Assembly (NCBI RefSeq): GCF_034057115.1
Contig: NZ_CP139195.1
Location: forward strand, 310,001-374,000
DNA: 64,000 nucleotides
Source: Pseudomonas sp. AN-1
GTDB taxonomy: Bacteria; Pseudomonadota; Gammaproteobacteria; Pseudomonadales; Pseudomonadaceae
Direction of reading: 5' to 3'
Shown: positions 8,785 to 19,888 of the stretch, one piece after another
Numbering within the stretch: position 1 is the first letter of the stretch
Layout of the letters: every line of letters starts with the position of its first letter
Position numbers and translations under genes: made by a program
The notes under the pieces: generated by a model
What the model saw: the letters and a program-made list of their open reading frames with translations, nothing else
Told to the model about the DNA's origin: nothing
Database searches by the model: none

Positions 8785-9144
8785 TTACTTTGATTTCTGG
8801 ATTGAAACGATAATGGCCGCCATATTCTGACTACGGAATTCAAAGTCTACCTTGTCGCCGACTTTCAACCCTTTGAGCTGCTCGGGTTTAGCCTGAAAGC
8901 CCATAGTCATAGGGGGCCATTGCAGGCTGGGGACCGGACCGTGGGCTAGGGTGACGATCCCTTTGGCTGTGTCGATGGCCTTGATCGTCCCGCTGGCCTT
9001 GGCTATCGGGGCAGAGCCGTCTTTTTGCTCCATTTTCATGGGGTGCTCCATCGGCATCTGACCCATGGGCATCTCCTGGCTGCCTGCCGCCAGAGTGATC
9101 TGACTGAAGGCAAGGGCCAGGGTGGTAGTGAGTGCGTACTTCAT
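8785..9144 (-). CDS. cusF: CusF-like periplasmic copper/silver chaperone
   Basis: The 119-residue product has a signal peptide (to about residue 22), a Met-rich linker (MPMGQMPMEHPMKMEQ) and a CusF OB-fold domain with the diagnostic LQWPPMTMGFQ, where the Trp and the two Met plus an upstream His bind Cu(I) or Ag(I). CusF hands metal from the periplasm to CusB and the RND pump. It is the last gene of the cus operon, 136 bases after cusA. AAGGAAA precedes the ATG at 9144. Confidence 0.85.
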   Translation of the reverse strand: MKYALTTTLALAFSQITLAAGSQEMPMGQMPMEHPMKMEQKDGSAPIAKASGTIKAIDTAKGIVTLAHGPVPSLQWPPMTMGFQAKPEQLKGLKVGDKVDFEFRSQNMAAIIVSIQKSK

Positions 9145-9280
9145 TGCAAGTTTCCTTCTTGGCTCGATGGTTGACTGGATAAGACCGTGTTGTCTGCAAT
9201 CGGTGTTGCTCAAGGCGACCGCTCTCCAGGCCGCCTTGAGCCGATCCTTGGTTCTGTCTTGCCTCAGCGCTCGCCATCGA

Positions 9281-12200
9281 TCACTGCGCTTTGCGCCGCA
9301 TCAGCCAATACGCCGCCGGCAAGACCAGCATGGAGAGCAAGGGGGCGGTAATCATTCCTCCGACCATAGGCGCGGCGATCCGTTTCATCACTTCGGAGCC
9401 AGCGCCACTACCCCACAGGATAGGCACGAGGCCGGCAATGATCACTGCGACCGTCATGACCTTCGGTCTGACACGCAACACCGCGCCTTCACGGATCGCC
9501 TCAAGCAAGGCGGGGTTGTCGTCGCGGCCGGTAGTGATCCGAGCGTGCCAAGCGTTTCTGAGGTAGATCAACATGATCACCCCGAACTCCGCGGATACCC
9601 CTGCCAGAGCAATGAAGCCGACCCCTGTGGCGATCGATAGGTTGAAGCCAAACCAATAGAGCAGCCAGATGCCCCCGGACAGCGCAAAGGGCAATGTGAC
9701 CATGATCAGCAAGGCTTCGCTGAGGCGGTTGAAGGTGAGGTAAAGCAACACGAAGATGATCAGTAATGTGGCCGGGACCACCCATGCCAGCCGAGCATTG
9801 GCGCGCTCCAGGTATTCGAACTGCCCGGAGTAGGACACCGTCATGCCTGCCCCCGGCTTCACTTTTTCGGCAACCCGCTGCTGCAACTCTCGTACCGTCG
9901 ACGCCAGGTCTCGCCCACGGACATCGACGTATACCCATCCAGAGAGGCGACCGTTCTCGCTACGCAGCATCGGTGGCCCCTCGCTCAGGCGGATGCTGGC
10001 CACCATTCCCAGTGTGATCTGCTGTCCTGCGGCGGTGAGAATCGGTAATAGCCGAAGCGCTTCGGGACTGTCTCGCCATTCGCGTGGGTAGCGCAGGTTG
10101 ATCGGAAAACGCGCCAAGCCCTCGACGGTTTCGCCGATATTGCTGCCGCCGATGGCCCCTGACACCACGGCCTGTACCTCGGCGATGCTCATTCCGTAGC
10201 GCGCCGCAGCGAGGCGATCAATCTGGATGTCGATGTAGCGCCCGCCGGTCAGCCTTTCCGCTAGGGCAGAGCTGACGCCCGGTATCTGCTTGGCTACGGC
10301 TTCTACCTCCTGAGCGACCCGCTCGATTTCGTCCAGGGAAGTCCCTGAAACTTTCACGCCAATCGGGCTCTTGATCCCGGTGGCGAGCATGTCGATACGG
10401 TTGCGGATCGGCGGCACCCAGATGTTCGAGAGGCCAGGGACTTTCACTGCACGATCCAGCTCCTCCACCAGTTTCTCCGGAGTCATGCCTGGACGCCATT
10501 GGTCGCGAGGCTTGAACTGGATCGTGGTTTCGAACATCTCCAAGGGGGCTGGGTCGGTGGCGCTTTCCGCGCGTCCAGCTTTACCGAAGACCCGTTTGAC
10601 CTCGGGCACCTTGTGAATCATGCGGTTGGTTTGCTGCAGGAGCTGCGTCGCTTTGCTCGCCGGCAAACCGGGAAGCGCCGATGGCATATACAACAGGTCG
10701 CCTTCATCCATTTGTGGCAAGAACTCCCCTCCCAAGCGGCTCAACGGCCAGAGGCTGGACAGGAAGACCAACAAAGCCAAAGCCAGGGTGGCTTTCGGCC
10801 AGGCCAGTACCGCCTCCAGTACGGGTCGATAAGCCGCGATCAGCCAGCGGTTCAACGGGTTCTGCTGCTCGCTGGGAATCCGCCCGCGAATCCAGTAGCC
10901 CATCAGTACCGGAACCAGAGTGACTGATAAGCCGGCGGCAGCCGCCATGGCATAGGTCTTGGTAAAGGCCAGGGGGCCAAACAAGCGGCCTTCCTGGGCT
11001 TCCAGGGTGAATACGGGGAGGAAAGACAAGGTGATGATCAGCAGGCTGAAGAACAGCGCTGGGCCGACTTCGGCGGCGGCTTCACCGATCACCCGCCAGT
11101 GCTGGTCGCCCTGCAGGGGCTCGGTTGGGTACCGCTCCTTCCAGGCCTCGATGTGCTTGTGCGCGTTTTCGATCATCACCACGGCCGCATCGACCATGGC
11201 GCCAATCGCGATAGCGATTCCGCCCAAGGACATGATGTTGGCGTTGACACCTTGGTGGCGCATGATGATGAACGCCACGAGGATGCCTAGCGGTAAAGTG
11301 ATGATCGCCACCAAGGACGAGCGCAGGTGCCAGAGGAAGATCAGGCACACCAGCGCGACCACCGCGAACTCCTCCAGCAGCTTGAAGCTGAGGTTGTCGA
11401 TGGCGCGATCGATCAACTGTGAGCGGTCATAGGTCGTCACCACTTCGACATCGGCTGGCAAGCTCTCTTTAAGCGCCTCAAGTTTCTCTCGCACTGCCCG
11501 GATGGTGTCGCGGGCGTTTTTGCCCGAGCGCAGAATGACCACGCCGCCGACCACTTCGCCTTCGCCATCCAGTTCGGCGATACCGCGGCGCATTTCCGGC
11601 CCCAGCTGGATGGTGGCAACCTGACCGAGCAGAACGGGCACCCCAGCGGGGGTGGCTCGCAGCGGCACATTACGGAAGTCCTCCAGGCTCTGCAGATAGC
11701 CCGAGGACCGCACCATGTATTCGCGCTCGGCCAGTTCGAGAACGGCACCGCCGGTTTCCTGGTTGGCGCTCTTCAGGGCTTCCTCAACTGCTTGCTGCGT
11801 AATGCCGTAGGCGACGAGCTTCTGCGGGTCGAGTACAACCTGGTATTGCTTGACCATTCCGCCAAGCGTGGCGACTTCCGCCACATTGGGCAAACTCTTG
11901 AGCTCGTACTTCAGGAACCAGTCCTGTAACGCACGGAGCTGTGAGAGATCATGCTGCCCACTGCGGTCGATCAGAGCATATTGATAGATCCAGCCCACCC
12001 CGGTGGCATCGGGCCCCAGGGTCGTCGTGACACCTTCCGGTAACCGCTCCTGGGCCTGGTTGAGGTACTCCAGCACACGCGAGCGTGCCCAGTAGAGATC
12101 AGTGCCGTCTTCGAACAGCACGTAGACGAACGAGTCGCCAAAGAACGAATAGCCGCGCACTGTCTTGGCCCCGGGCACCGAGAGCATGGTGGTGGCTAGT

Positions 12201-12403
12201 GGGTAGGTCACCTGATTCTCGACGATCTGTGGTGCCTGGCCAGGGAAGCTGGTGCGGATGATCACCTGGGTGTCAGACAGATCCGGCAGCGCATCCAGCG
12301 GTGTGCTGCGCAGGGACCAGATGCCCCACGCGGTAATGAACAAGGTCGCCAGCAGAACTAGAAAGCGGTTGCCGATCGACCAGTGGATCAGTCGCGCGAT
12401 CAT
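9281..12403 (-). CDS. cusA: CusA-type heavy-metal RND efflux pump
   Basis: The 1040-residue inner-membrane RND transporter has the usual layout: TM1 at the N-terminus, a large periplasmic loop, TM2-6 with [17 protein letters not shown] in TM4, a second periplasmic loop and TM8-12. The segments [15 protein letters not shown] and [13 protein letters not shown] fit the Cu/Ag (CusA, SilA) branch rather than the Zn/Cd/Co branch. It uses proton force to expel Cu(I)/Ag(I) through CusB and CusC. Its ATG overlaps the cusB stop by 4 bases. Confidence 0.92.
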   Translation of the reverse strand: MIARLIHWSIGNRFLVLLATLFITAWGIWSLRSTPLDALPDLSDTQVIIRTSFPGQAPQIVENQVTYPLATTMLSVPGAKTVRGYSFFGDSFVYVLFEDGTDLYWARSRVLEYLNQAQERLPEGVTTTLGPDATGVGWIYQYALIDRSGQHDLSQLRALQDWFLKYELKSLPNVAEVATLGGMVKQYQVVLDPQKLVAYGITQQAVEEALKSANQETGGAVLELAEREYMVRSSGYLQSLEDFRNVPLRATPAGVPVLLGQVATIQLGPEMRRGIAELDGEGEVVGGVVILRSGKNARDTIRAVREKLEALKESLPADVEVVTTYDRSQLIDRAIDNLSFKLLEEFAVVALVCLIFLWHLRSSLVAIITLPLGILVAFIIMRHQGVNANIMSLGGIAIAIGAMVDAAVVMIENAHKHIEAWKERYPTEPLQGDQHWRVIGEAAAEVGPALFFSLLIITLSFLPVFTLEAQEGRLFGPLAFTKTYAMAAAAGLSVTLVPVLMGYWIRGRIPSEQQNPLNRWLIAAYRPVLEAVLAWPKATLALALLVFLSSLWPLSRLGGEFLPQMDEGDLLYMPSALPGLPASKATQLLQQTNRMIHKVPEVKRVFGKAGRAESATDPAPLEMFETTIQFKPRDQWRPGMTPEKLVEELDRAVKVPGLSNIWVPPIRNRIDMLATGIKSPIGVKVSGTSLDEIERVAQEVEAVAKQIPGVSSALAERLTGGRYIDIQIDRLAAARYGMSIAEVQAVVSGAIGGSNIGETVEGLARFPINLRYPREWRDSPEALRLLPILTAAGQQITLGMVASIRLSEGPPMLRSENGRLSGWVYVDVRGRDLASTVRELQQRVAEKVKPGAGMTVSYSGQFEYLERANARLAWVVPATLLIIFVLLYLTFNRLSEALLIMVTLPFALSGGIWLLYWFGFNLSIATGVGFIALAGVSAEFGVIMLIYLRNAWHARITTGRDDNPALLEAIREGAVLRVRPKVMTVAVIIAGLVPILWGSGAGSEVMKRIAAPMVGGMITAPLLSMLVLPAAYWLMRRKAQ

Positions 12404-13866
12404 TGGCTATCCCCTTGCTTGCTGAGTCGTTCGATGATCAGCCCCGAATCGGTCAGTTGGGCGCCAATTCGCACGCGATCTCCAACCTTCAGTCCGGCTG
12501 CAACCTCGGGGTTTGCCAGGGGAAATGCCATGGTCATACCGGGCATGTTCAAGCTCTTGAACGGCCCGTGTTCCAAGGTGACCTCTTGTCCATCGAGCCC
12601 GCGGATCACCCCTTCCGACTCATGCAGCGGCGTGGGCGGCGGCATATCTTCAGCGGCTCGCGCCACCACCCCCTGCAGGCTTGCTTCGGAGTCGAGCAGG
12701 AACTGTCCGGAGACCACTATCTCTTGGCCTTCAGACAGCCCGGAGATCACCTCCACACGGCCCTCCGACTCGCGGCCGATTTGCACTTCAATGGGCTGGT
12801 AGCGGCCTTCGTGCTCGGCCAGCATGACCAGGGAGCGCTTGCCGGTACGGATGACCGCTTCACTGGGAACCAGCAGGGTGGGCTGCTCGATCCGGCTGCT
12901 CAGGCGTACCGCGGCGAACATGCCGGGGCGTAGCTTGCCGTCAGGATTGGGCAGTTCGCTGCGCACCGTCAGAGTGCGGGTCTGCAGATCGGCGCTGGGC
13001 AGCAGGGCGATCACGCGCCCCTGCAGGGGCTGGCCAGGGAAGGCGGTCAAGTTGGCGCTTATTTCTGCCCCGACCTGAATGGTTGCCGCCTGGGCCTCTG
13101 GAATTGCGGCATCCAGCCAGACAGTGGAAAGCCCGTTGATGCGGGCTAGGTCCTGCCCGGCCGAAACGGCCATGCCGGCGCGAACTTCCAGCGACTGCAG
13201 CTCGCCCGCCATGGGGGTGGTTACGGTGTGCACGGCGTTTGGTTTGCGCGTGCGTTGCACGCGCTCGATCACCCTCAGCGGCATGCCCAGCAGACGCAGA
13301 CGCTCCCGCGACGCCTCGATCAGGCGCGCATCGCCACTCTCAAGTACCGCGATGAACTCCAACTGGGCTGCTGACCACTCGGGTATCAGCAGATCTGCCA
13401 GAGGTGTTCCTGCGGGCAGGACATCACCGGGGGCATGCCCATACACGCGCTCGACGAATCCGCCCGAGCGGGCCTGCAGCGTGGCCACCTGCCGCTGGTT
13501 GTAGGCCAAGGAACCCACGGCTCCGATACCGGCTGGCAGCACCGCGCGGACCACCTTTGCGGTGCGCATGCCCAGGTTCTGCACAGCTTGCGCCGGCACG
13601 CTGAGCGTGGAGGAGTCCTGCTCCGCTCCAGCGTACTTCGGCACCAGTGGCATATCCATGTACGGCGACTTGCCAGGTTTGTCGAAGCGTTGTTCAGGCT
13701 TCATTGGGTCGTACCAGTAGAGAATCTGGCGATCATCCGGATTGGCATTTGTCATAGGCGAATCGCCATGGCTGACACTTCGTTGCCCTAGCCAGAAACC
13801 GCCTGCAACGCTACCTGCCGCAATGGCTATGGCCAAAAGGGAATATCCGAGTACGGAGGTTTTCAT
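12400..13866 (-). CDS. cusB: CusB membrane-fusion protein with C-terminal CusF domain
   Basis: The 488-residue periplasmic adaptor has an N-terminal membrane anchor (about residues 8-26), a heavy-metal-binding segment ([11 protein letters not shown], near 50; MDMPLVPKY near 70), the MFP barrel-sandwich and beta-barrel core (about 90-395), and an extra C-terminal domain (about 405-485) with [12 protein letters not shown] that reads as a fused CusF. It links CusA to CusC and delivers metal. A separate CusF is also encoded, so the operon has two chaperone domains. It overlaps cusC by 4 bases. Confidence 0.9.
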   Translation of the reverse strand: MKTSVLGYSLLAIAIAAGSVAGGFWLGQRSVSHGDSPMTNANPDDRQILYWYDPMKPEQRFDKPGKSPYMDMPLVPKYAGAEQDSSTLSVPAQAVQNLGMRTAKVVRAVLPAGIGAVGSLAYNQRQVATLQARSGGFVERVYGHAPGDVLPAGTPLADLLIPEWSAAQLEFIAVLESGDARLIEASRERLRLLGMPLRVIERVQRTRKPNAVHTVTTPMAGELQSLEVRAGMAVSAGQDLARINGLSTVWLDAAIPEAQAATIQVGAEISANLTAFPGQPLQGRVIALLPSADLQTRTLTVRSELPNPDGKLRPGMFAAVRLSSRIEQPTLLVPSEAVIRTGKRSLVMLAEHEGRYQPIEVQIGRESEGRVEVISGLSEGQEIVVSGQFLLDSEASLQGVVARAAEDMPPPTPLHESEGVIRGLDGQEVTLEHGPFKSLNMPGMTMAFPLANPEVAAGLKVGDRVRIGAQLTDSGLIIERLSKQGDSQ

Positions 13867-15125
13867 TTCAGGGGCTCCACGTAGGCGTAATACAGGCTTG
13901 CGGAGAGTTGGCTCAGCTTGCGCTGTTGTTCGATTTGGCGAAGTTGCGCCTCGATCAGCTCGCGGCGTGCTGCGATGACCGTAGTCAGTTGGCTGTTCCC
14001 CGCTTTGTAGGCGGCGAGTTCCAGGTCGGCGCGTTTGCTCGCCAGTGGGATGAGGATGCGCTCTGTACGATCCAGCGCCCTGCGCAACTGCTCGAGTTCG
14101 GCCAAGCCGCTTTCCAGCTCTACCTGGTGTGTGCGGAGCAGCACTTCCTGTTCTGCCTCCATTTGGGCAACGCTGTGCTGTTTGGCATTGATCCGGGGGC
14201 CTTGGCGAGAGCCTACGAACATCGGCAAGTCGAAAGTGAACTGCAACATCGCCATGTCGCCGAACTGGTTGTCGCGGTTGTTGTAGGCGAGCTCGACGCT
14301 CCAGTCGGGCGTCTTTTCGGCGACAGCCTCGGCCAGTTCGGCATTGGCTTCGCCGACCCGCGCGGAAGCAGCGCGCAGCTCAGGGTGTTCGGCCAGTCGA
14401 TGCTGCAAGTCCGGAAGGTCCAGGCTCAGCGGGGGAAGTGTGCCCGCTAACGGCAGGCGAGCTTCATCGCCGATCCAGCGTCGCAGTTTGGCTCTGGCGA
14501 CCGCTGCGTCGCGGCGCAGCTCATCGCGCCGATCCGCCAGCGTCAGGGCCTCCTGATCCGCCTGGAGCAGCTCGCCGGCCTGCGCCGAGCTGCCGGCGAT
14601 CAGTGCCTGCACGGTCGACCGTAGGAGAGCGACCTGCTGATCCAGTTGGTCGAACAACGCCACGCTGCGCTCGGCGTAATGGACGTCGAGCCAGCTCTGG
14701 GCAGTTTGTCGCTTGGTTTCCAGCACCATAGCGCGTTGCTCAGCCTCGGCCCGGGTCAGCGTGGCGGTGGCCAGTTGTCGACGGGCCAGTCGCTTGTCCC
14801 CGTTGGGGACTTCCTGCATGAGGCCAATACGGCGCATGGTCATCGAGTCGCGGTTCAGGGTATAGCGATCCGGGCCTTCAATGGGCAGGTTATCGATGCC
14901 AAGAATCAGCTTGGGGTCTGGCAGGGCATCTGCCGGCAGCAGCGCTTGCTCGGCAGACTCGACCTGCGCCTGTCGGGAAAGGTTTTCAGGGGCTGTGCGC
15001 TCGGCCAGAGTCAGAGCGCGCTCGAAGGTCAGGGTGGCTTCCGGCGCAGCGAGGGCGGAGTTTACCCAAAGAACAACAGCCAGCACGCCAAGATAGCTGT
15101 TGCGTGTCAAAAGGAAAGCAGGCAT
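13863..15125 (-). CDS. cusC: CusC/TolC-family outer-membrane channel
   Basis: The 420-residue protein has a signal peptide (to about residue 27, ALA) and two TolC-type helical repeats (FERALTLAERTAP and the later ELRAASARVGEANAEL), matching the outer-membrane efflux family used by metal RND systems. No lipobox Cys follows the signal. GGAGG five bases before the ATG at 15125 decides the start over an upstream TTG. It is the first structural gene of the cusCBA operon. Confidence 0.88.
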   Translation of the reverse strand: MPAFLLTRNSYLGVLAVVLWVNSALAAPEATLTFERALTLAERTAPENLSRQAQVESAEQALLPADALPDPKLILGIDNLPIEGPDRYTLNRDSMTMRRIGLMQEVPNGDKRLARRQLATATLTRAEAEQRAMVLETKRQTAQSWLDVHYAERSVALFDQLDQQVALLRSTVQALIAGSSAQAGELLQADQEALTLADRRDELRRDAAVARAKLRRWIGDEARLPLAGTLPPLSLDLPDLQHRLAEHPELRAASARVGEANAELAEAVAEKTPDWSVELAYNNRDNQFGDMAMLQFTFDLPMFVGSRQGPRINAKQHSVAQMEAEQEVLLRTHQVELESGLAELEQLRRALDRTERILIPLASKRADLELAAYKAGNSQLTTVIAARRELIEAQLRQIEQQRKLSQLSASLYYAYVEPLK

Positions 15126-15216
15126 GTGCGCCTCCAATGCGATTAATCGATGTCACCGAAGAAATGGCTGACAGCAACGGCTCCCCACATAGTTGGGGTG
15201 CCTCAGACCTGGGGCA

Positions 15217-15567
15217 TCAGGCGACGCAGGGTGGGCGCCAGAGGGGCGTTGGTTCTCGCTGAATGGGGGGCTGGGCGAGCGGTGTGTCAGGGCCGGGATG
15301 CTGAAGGGGGGGCGCCTTGATCACGACAGCCTGGAGAAGCCCGCTGGTCTTGCATTCTTGTCCAGGCTTGCAGGGGGATTTGCTGAGCGAATCGACAGCA
15401 TCCTCCATGTGCTCGCAGCAGGGCGCCTGCAAGGGGGAGGTGTGATCTTGGTGAGGCAATGAACTTTGCATCGGGCAGGGTTCGGTGGGCCGAGCCGAGG
15501 CCGTGCTGCCGAAATAAGGCAACACGAGGCTGAAAGTCAGCGCCAGAATCAATGAAAGCCGAAGCAT
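15217..15567 (-). CDS. small exported Cys-rich protein ahead of cusCBA (CzcI-like)
   Basis: The 116-residue product has a signal peptide (to about residue 25, ASA) followed by a Cys/His-containing region (CPMQ, PCCEHMED, CKPGQEC). It resembles the CzcI-type proteins that precede many metal RND operons, and a counterpart precedes the czc operon at 35508. Such proteins are thought to tune metal sensing; their mechanism is unknown. It is 91 bases upstream of cusC and probably co-transcribed. Confidence 0.55.
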   Translation of the reverse strand: MLRLSLILALTFSLVLPYFGSTASARPTEPCPMQSSLPHQDHTSPLQAPCCEHMEDAVDSLSKSPCKPGQECKTSGLLQAVVIKAPPLQHPGPDTPLAQPPIQREPTPLWRPPCVA

Positions 15568-16030
15568 CTAGGGTAACCCCACTCGAGTCTCTCAGAACGA
15601 TAGCAGGGGAAATTTGTTGGCGGCAATTGCCTGTCGAGGCAGCTCAGCTTTTGCTTGATAGGAATTGACAGGGGTCAGTGTTTTTCGTGTGCCTTGCGCA
15701 ATGTGTGGTTTTTCTCTTGACTGTAGTTGTCTGGGAGTTTGAGATTGTTATTTTGATCTTGCTGGCAAGGGGTTGTGCTTTTTGTCTTTGTCAACAAGAT
15801 AGTGATTTCTGACAAAATTGTAATTTTGGGGTCAGTCCAATGTCAGCTTTTTAGGTCTAGCATCAAAGACAAGGGTTGCCACCGGCTTATTATCGAATGT
15901 CATAAAATTACATCCGTTACCCTCTTAGGGGTCTTAAGGGGGACGACGATAGTGATGGCATGTTGATTTTCTCGAAGGGTGGCAGGGCGCAGGTTTTGGA
16001 CTTTACTGATAGTTTCAAAGGAGAACCCTC
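15568..16030. other. 463-base divergent control region
   Basis: It lies between the leftward cus operon and the rightward ATPase module. It is AT-rich compared with its neighbours and contains one copper box at 15809-15835. No ORF with a credible start is present. Both operons could be controlled from here. Confidence 0.6.
15809..15835 (+). promoter_or_regulatory. CopR/CinR-type copper box (copy C)
   Basis: CTGACAAAATTGTAAT, then the spacer and GTCAG. It matches copy A (237-263) in 25 of 27 positions. It lies 196 bases before the ICMT-like gene on the plus strand and 242 bases from the first cus gene on the minus strand. Confidence 0.6.
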
Positions 16031-16687
16031 ATGACACACGACATGCCAGCCTATGGCCTGTGGGGATTGGTGATCATCAACTCATTGGTGTTCATCATCT
16101 TCGCGTTCAGCTTTTTCAAGCCAAAGTCAGCTCGTGATTGGCGAAGTTTTGGTGCTTTCAGCGCATTCCTGGTGGCGCTGTTCACCGAGATGTATGGCTT
16201 TCCGCTGACAATTTATCTGCTGTCGGGCTGGCTCGGCACCCGCTATCCCGGCATCGACTTTTTCTCGCACGATGCGGGCCACCTGCTTGAGGTCTTGTTC
16301 GGCTGGAAGGCCAACCCCCATCTGGGGCCGTTCCACATCGCCAGCAGTGTCTTCCTTATTGCTGGCTTCTGGTTGCTGGCCTCTGCCTGGCGAGTGCTGT
16401 ACGAGGCACAAAGGTCAGGCAAGCTCGCCACCACTGGACCTTATGCGAAAGTCCGTCATCCGCAATATATCGGTTTCGTGTTGATCATGTTCAGCTTTCT
16501 GTTGCAATGGCCGACATTGATAACAATTGCCATGTTTCCGATTCTCGTGTTCATGTATACGCGCTTGGCGAAATCTGAAGAGCGTGATGCGCTTGCTCAG
16601 TTTGGTGATGCTTATCGTCGATACATGAATGAGGTCCCCGCTTTCATTCCTCGTTTTGGTGGTCATAAAGTGCAAGCCAAATCGTAA
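16031..16687 (+). CDS. ICMT/PEMT-like membrane methyltransferase
   Basis: The 218-residue integral membrane protein has about five membrane segments and the signature TTGPYAKVRHPQYIGF (about residues 135-150) of the isoprenylcysteine carboxyl methyltransferase and phospholipid methyltransferase family. These enzymes use S-adenosylmethionine to methylate membrane-bound substrates; bacterial substrates are mostly unknown. AAGGAGA precedes the ATG. It is the first gene after copper box C and is 29 bases upstream of the metal ATPase. The same island encodes a SAM synthetase at 22794. Confidence 0.72.
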   Translation: MTHDMPAYGLWGLVIINSLVFIIFAFSFFKPKSARDWRSFGAFSAFLVALFTEMYGFPLTIYLLSGWLGTRYPGIDFFSHDAGHLLEVLFGWKANPHLGPFHIASSVFLIAGFWLLASAWRVLYEAQRSGKLATTGPYAKVRHPQYIGFVLIMFSFLLQWPTLITIAMFPILVFMYTRLAKSEERDALAQFGDAYRRYMNEVPAFIPRFGGHKVQAKS

Positions 16688-16716
16688 TTTCGACTTAGTG
16701 AGATGAGTGATGAAAT

Positions 16717-19134
16717 ATGGAAAAGTATAACGGCATGCGCACGGAAGAGTCGGGGAAGTCGGGCGGGTCTATGAGGACGGTAACTGATCCAGTCTGTGGC
16801 ATGGAGGTCAATCCGGAGCCAACGACGCTCAGTCAGGAGTACCAAGGGCGGCGTTTCTGGTTCTGCTCGAGTCGCTGCCAAGGGGCGTTCGCCAAGGCGC
16901 CAGAGCGCTATATGGGCAAGGTTGAGCATGAAGGTTGCAGTCACGAGCATACCCATGATGGTCCTCACGGAGGCAGCTCCTCGGTGGCAACCCCTCGCGC
17001 CAATGAACATGGTGTGGAGGGCAAAGCCAAGGATCCCATCTGCGGCATGCTGGTGAACAAGGCTACGGCCCTGAAGAGTGAGCGCGGCGGGCGCACTTAC
17101 TACTTTTGCAGCGAGAGCTGTAAACAAACCTTCGAGTCCCCCGAGACTGAGCTCAAGCGGATGAAAACACGGGTGACCATTGCGCTCACCGGTGTGCTTG
17201 CTCTTGCCATCCTGCGCGCGGGAGCATTCATTGGTCTCGCTACTGGCGCCACCATCCTGACCTGGGTGCCGATTGACGCACTTCCCTTCTTCACCTGGGG
17301 CGTATGGTTGTTTCTGCTGGTAACTCCGGTGCAATTCATCGGTGGCTGGAGCTTCTATAAGGGTGCGTGGAATGCCATTCGCACGCGCAGCATCAACATG
17401 GACTTCCTGATCGCGCTCGGCACAACGGTTGCCTACTTCTATAGTGTCGCCGTGTTGTTCTTCCCTGATGTCCTGCCGATCAAGGTCGATGAGCGAGACG
17501 TCTACTTCGAGGTTTCGGCAGTTATTATCGCCTTCGTGCTGCTGGGCAAGTACATGGAGGAGATCATCAAGAAGAAATCCTCTGCTGCCGTGCGGCGGCT
17601 GCTGGACCTGAAGCCAGCTACGGCCCACGTGCTACGCGACGGCAAGGAAGAGGAGATCCCGGCCGAAAGCATCATGGTCGGTGAGATCGTGGTGGTGAGG
17701 CCTGGCGAGAAAATTCCCACCGATGGTGCAGTCACCGAAGGTGAAACGAGCATTGATGAATCGATGCTGACCGGTGAGTCGATGCCGGTGGAAAAGAAGC
17801 CTGGCGCAGCTGTGATCGGTGGCACGCTCAACCGCTCGGGGCTGTTCCGCTTCAAGGCTACCAAGATCGGTAAGGAAACCGCTCTGGCACAGATCATCAA
17901 GATGGTGGAAGACGCCCAGGCGAGTACGGCGCAGATCCAGCGGCTCGCGGACAAGGTCACTGGCTATTTCGTGCCGGCAGTGGTTCTGGTTGCCCTGCTT
18001 GCCTTTTTCGGTTGGTGGGCCTTTGGATTCTTCCCCCAGGGCCTGCTCGCCTTCATTGCCGTACTGATCATTTCCTGCCCGTGTGCACTCGGCGTTGCAA
18101 CGCCGGCTGCATTGATGGTTGGTGTCGGCAAAGGTGCGGACATGGGCATCTTGATACGGGGCGGTGAGGTGTTGGAGCGTGCTGAAAAGCTCTCGACCGT
18201 CGTTTTCGACAAGACCGGTACGATCACCCGTGGCGAGCCGACGGTGACCGATATAGTGCCACTTAAAGACATCGATGAAGCGGGTGTTCTGGCTCTGGCT
18301 GCAGCCGTTGAAATTGGCTCTGAGCACCCCCTTGGCGAAGCCATCGTGCGCGCAGCTCAGCATCGTGGTTTGGTGCTTGAGGCCGCTCGCGGCATCAAGG
18401 GCATAGCGGGTCACGGCATCCAGGGGGAGTTGCACGGCACATTGGTCTGGCTCGGCAACCGGCGTCTATTCCAGCAGCAGAACATCGCGATCAGCCATGC
18501 GGAACAAGCCATGGCCCAGCTGGAAGCCCAAGGCAAAACCGCAATGCTGGTTGGTCGGGGGGGGGATCTGCTGGGCATCATCGCGGTGGCTGACACGCTC
18601 AAGCCGGAAGCTGCCGAAGCCATTAGTGAACTCAAATCGCGTGGTATTCAGGTGGTTCTTTTGACTGGTGACAATCAACGTACGGCCAAGGCGATTGCTC
18701 AACAGGTTGGAATCGATCGTGTCATCGCCGAAGTATTGCCCGAAGACAAGGTCTCAGTGATCCAGAAGTTGCAGCAGGAAGGTCAGGTCGTAGCGATGGT
18801 TGGCGATGGCGTAAACGATGCGCCGGCGCTCGCCACTGCTGATATTGGTATCGCCATCGGTTCCGGCTCCGATGTGGCCAAGGAAACCGGGGGCATCATC
18901 TTGATCAAGAATGATGTCCGAGATGTGGTCACGGCAATCCTGCTTTCCCGTGCGACCATGCTCAAGATCAAGCAGAATCTTTTCTGGGCGTTCATTTACA
19001 ACGCTATTGGCATCCCGGTTGCGGCCTTCGGGCTGCTCAATCCGATCATCGCCGCTGCTGCCATGGCGCTCAGCTCGCTGTCGGTGATCGTCAACTCCGC
19101 ACTGCTCAAACGCGCCCGTATAGGCGCAAGGTAG
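16717..19134 (+). CDS. P1B-type metal ATPase with two N-terminal YHS domains
   Basis: The 805-residue metal-exporting P-type ATPase carries two YHS-type domains at the N-terminus (DPVCGMEVN near 24-32 with [16 protein letters not shown] near 105 with YYFCSESC) in place of HMA domains. The ATPase core has CPCALG (C454, C456) in the transport helix, [12 protein letters not shown], the phosphorylated Asp in DKTGT (D498) and GDGVNDAP (about 695). The CPC motif and copper box upstream point to Cu(I)/Ag(I). The start at 16717 lacks a strong RBS; MRTEESG at 16735 is an alternative. Confidence 0.88.
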   Translation: MEKYNGMRTEESGKSGGSMRTVTDPVCGMEVNPEPTTLSQEYQGRRFWFCSSRCQGAFAKAPERYMGKVEHEGCSHEHTHDGPHGGSSSVATPRANEHGVEGKAKDPICGMLVNKATALKSERGGRTYYFCSESCKQTFESPETELKRMKTRVTIALTGVLALAILRAGAFIGLATGATILTWVPIDALPFFTWGVWLFLLVTPVQFIGGWSFYKGAWNAIRTRSINMDFLIALGTTVAYFYSVAVLFFPDVLPIKVDERDVYFEVSAVIIAFVLLGKYMEEIIKKKSSAAVRRLLDLKPATAHVLRDGKEEEIPAESIMVGEIVVVRPGEKIPTDGAVTEGETSIDESMLTGESMPVEKKPGAAVIGGTLNRSGLFRFKATKIGKETALAQIIKMVEDAQASTAQIQRLADKVTGYFVPAVVLVALLAFFGWWAFGFFPQGLLAFIAVLIISCPCALGVATPAALMVGVGKGADMGILIRGGEVLERAEKLSTVVFDKTGTITRGEPTVTDIVPLKDIDEAGVLALAAAVEIGSEHPLGEAIVRAAQHRGLVLEAARGIKGIAGHGIQGELHGTLVWLGNRRLFQQQNIAISHAEQAMAQLEAQGKTAMLVGRGGDLLGIIAVADTLKPEAAEAISELKSRGIQVVLLTGDNQRTAKAIAQQVGIDRVIAEVLPEDKVSVIQKLQQEGQVVAMVGDGVNDAPALATADIGIAIGSGSDVAKETGGIILIKNDVRDVVTAILLSRATMLKIKQNLFWAFIYNAIGIPVAAFGLLNPIIAAAAMALSSLSVIVNSALLKRARIGAR

Positions 19135-19144
19135 GGGTGAGATC

Positions 19145-19363
19145 ATGAAGCGCAACATTCTGACCATTTGCACTGTTGTCAGTGCCATTGGTATCGTGAC
19201 AGTACTTTACCTGTACGGTATTAGCATTAAGTCGCTGGTTGTTTCTCTGATCTTCTTGATATGCCCGGTCTTGGTCCTGATCCAGACCGCACGTGGTGTC
19301 CGACAGTTCGATAAGGATATTGGCGAAGCTGGCCGTAAACTGCAGAGGAAGGATTTGCCATGA
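19145..19363 (+). CDS. small two-helix membrane protein
   Basis: The 72-residue product has two hydrophobic helices (about residues 5-22 and 30-47) and a basic C-terminal tail. GGGGTGA precedes the ATG. It sits 10 bases after the metal ATPase and overlaps the next gene by 4 bases, so it belongs to the same operon. It may be a small ATPase partner, but I do not recognise a family. Confidence 0.6.
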   Translation: MKRNILTICTVVSAIGIVTVLYLYGISIKSLVVSLIFLICPVLVLIQTARGVRQFDKDIGEAGRKLQRKDLP

Positions 19364-19869
19364 TGACGCATGTGGTTTTGAATCATAGGGTGTCAGCTTC
19401 ATGGATGCGTGTGCACTTCTTCTGGCTTGCAATGCTGGTAATCCTCTCCGGTTACTCGAACGCGTATGCCGAGGTTTCTGGGCAACCGGTGCGTAAGGAC
19501 GGACTGACGATCTACTATGGCGTATTGCCGGCTGAAATGGTTGCCCAGCAAGAGCATAAGTCCGGCAAGCACATGCAGCCCACTAATGCAGCGGGGGTCG
19601 ATACTCATCACTTGGTGGTGGCCATTTTTGAAGAGCAGACGGGCAAACGCCTTTCGGAAGCATCAGTGCGGGCGAGAGTTGAGCCTCTCGGAGGCGCATC
19701 TCAGGAAAAGCTTCTGGAACCCATGAAAATTGCCGACACCGTGACCTTCGGTAATTTCTTCCGCATGGAGGGGGATATGCCTTATGTCATTCATTTGCGC
19801 ATCCGTCGCAATGAGGGAGGGCCATCCGATGTGGAAGTAGCCTTGCCCTATCGTCACCCATCCCGCTAA
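19360..19869 (+). CDS. exported protein of unknown function in the ATPase operon
   Basis: The 169-residue product has a signal peptide or anchor (about residues 16-37) and a beta-rich domain: DGLTIYYGVLPAEMV, then GVDTHHLVVAIFEEQTGKR and FFRMEGDMPYVIHLRI. The pattern is that of an immunoglobulin-like periplasmic protein, and the HH and MxM residues could bind metal. It overlaps the preceding gene (ATGA type) and is followed by the DUF2933 gene. No confident family name. Confidence 0.6.
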   Translation: MMTHVVLNHRVSASWMRVHFFWLAMLVILSGYSNAYAEVSGQPVRKDGLTIYYGVLPAEMVAQQEHKSGKHMQPTNAAGVDTHHLVVAIFEEQTGKRLSEASVRARVEPLGGASQEKLLEPMKIADTVTFGNFFRMEGDMPYVIHLRIRRNEGGPSDVEVALPYRHPSR

Positions 19870-19888
19870 TCGCCAGGGAGCGCATACC

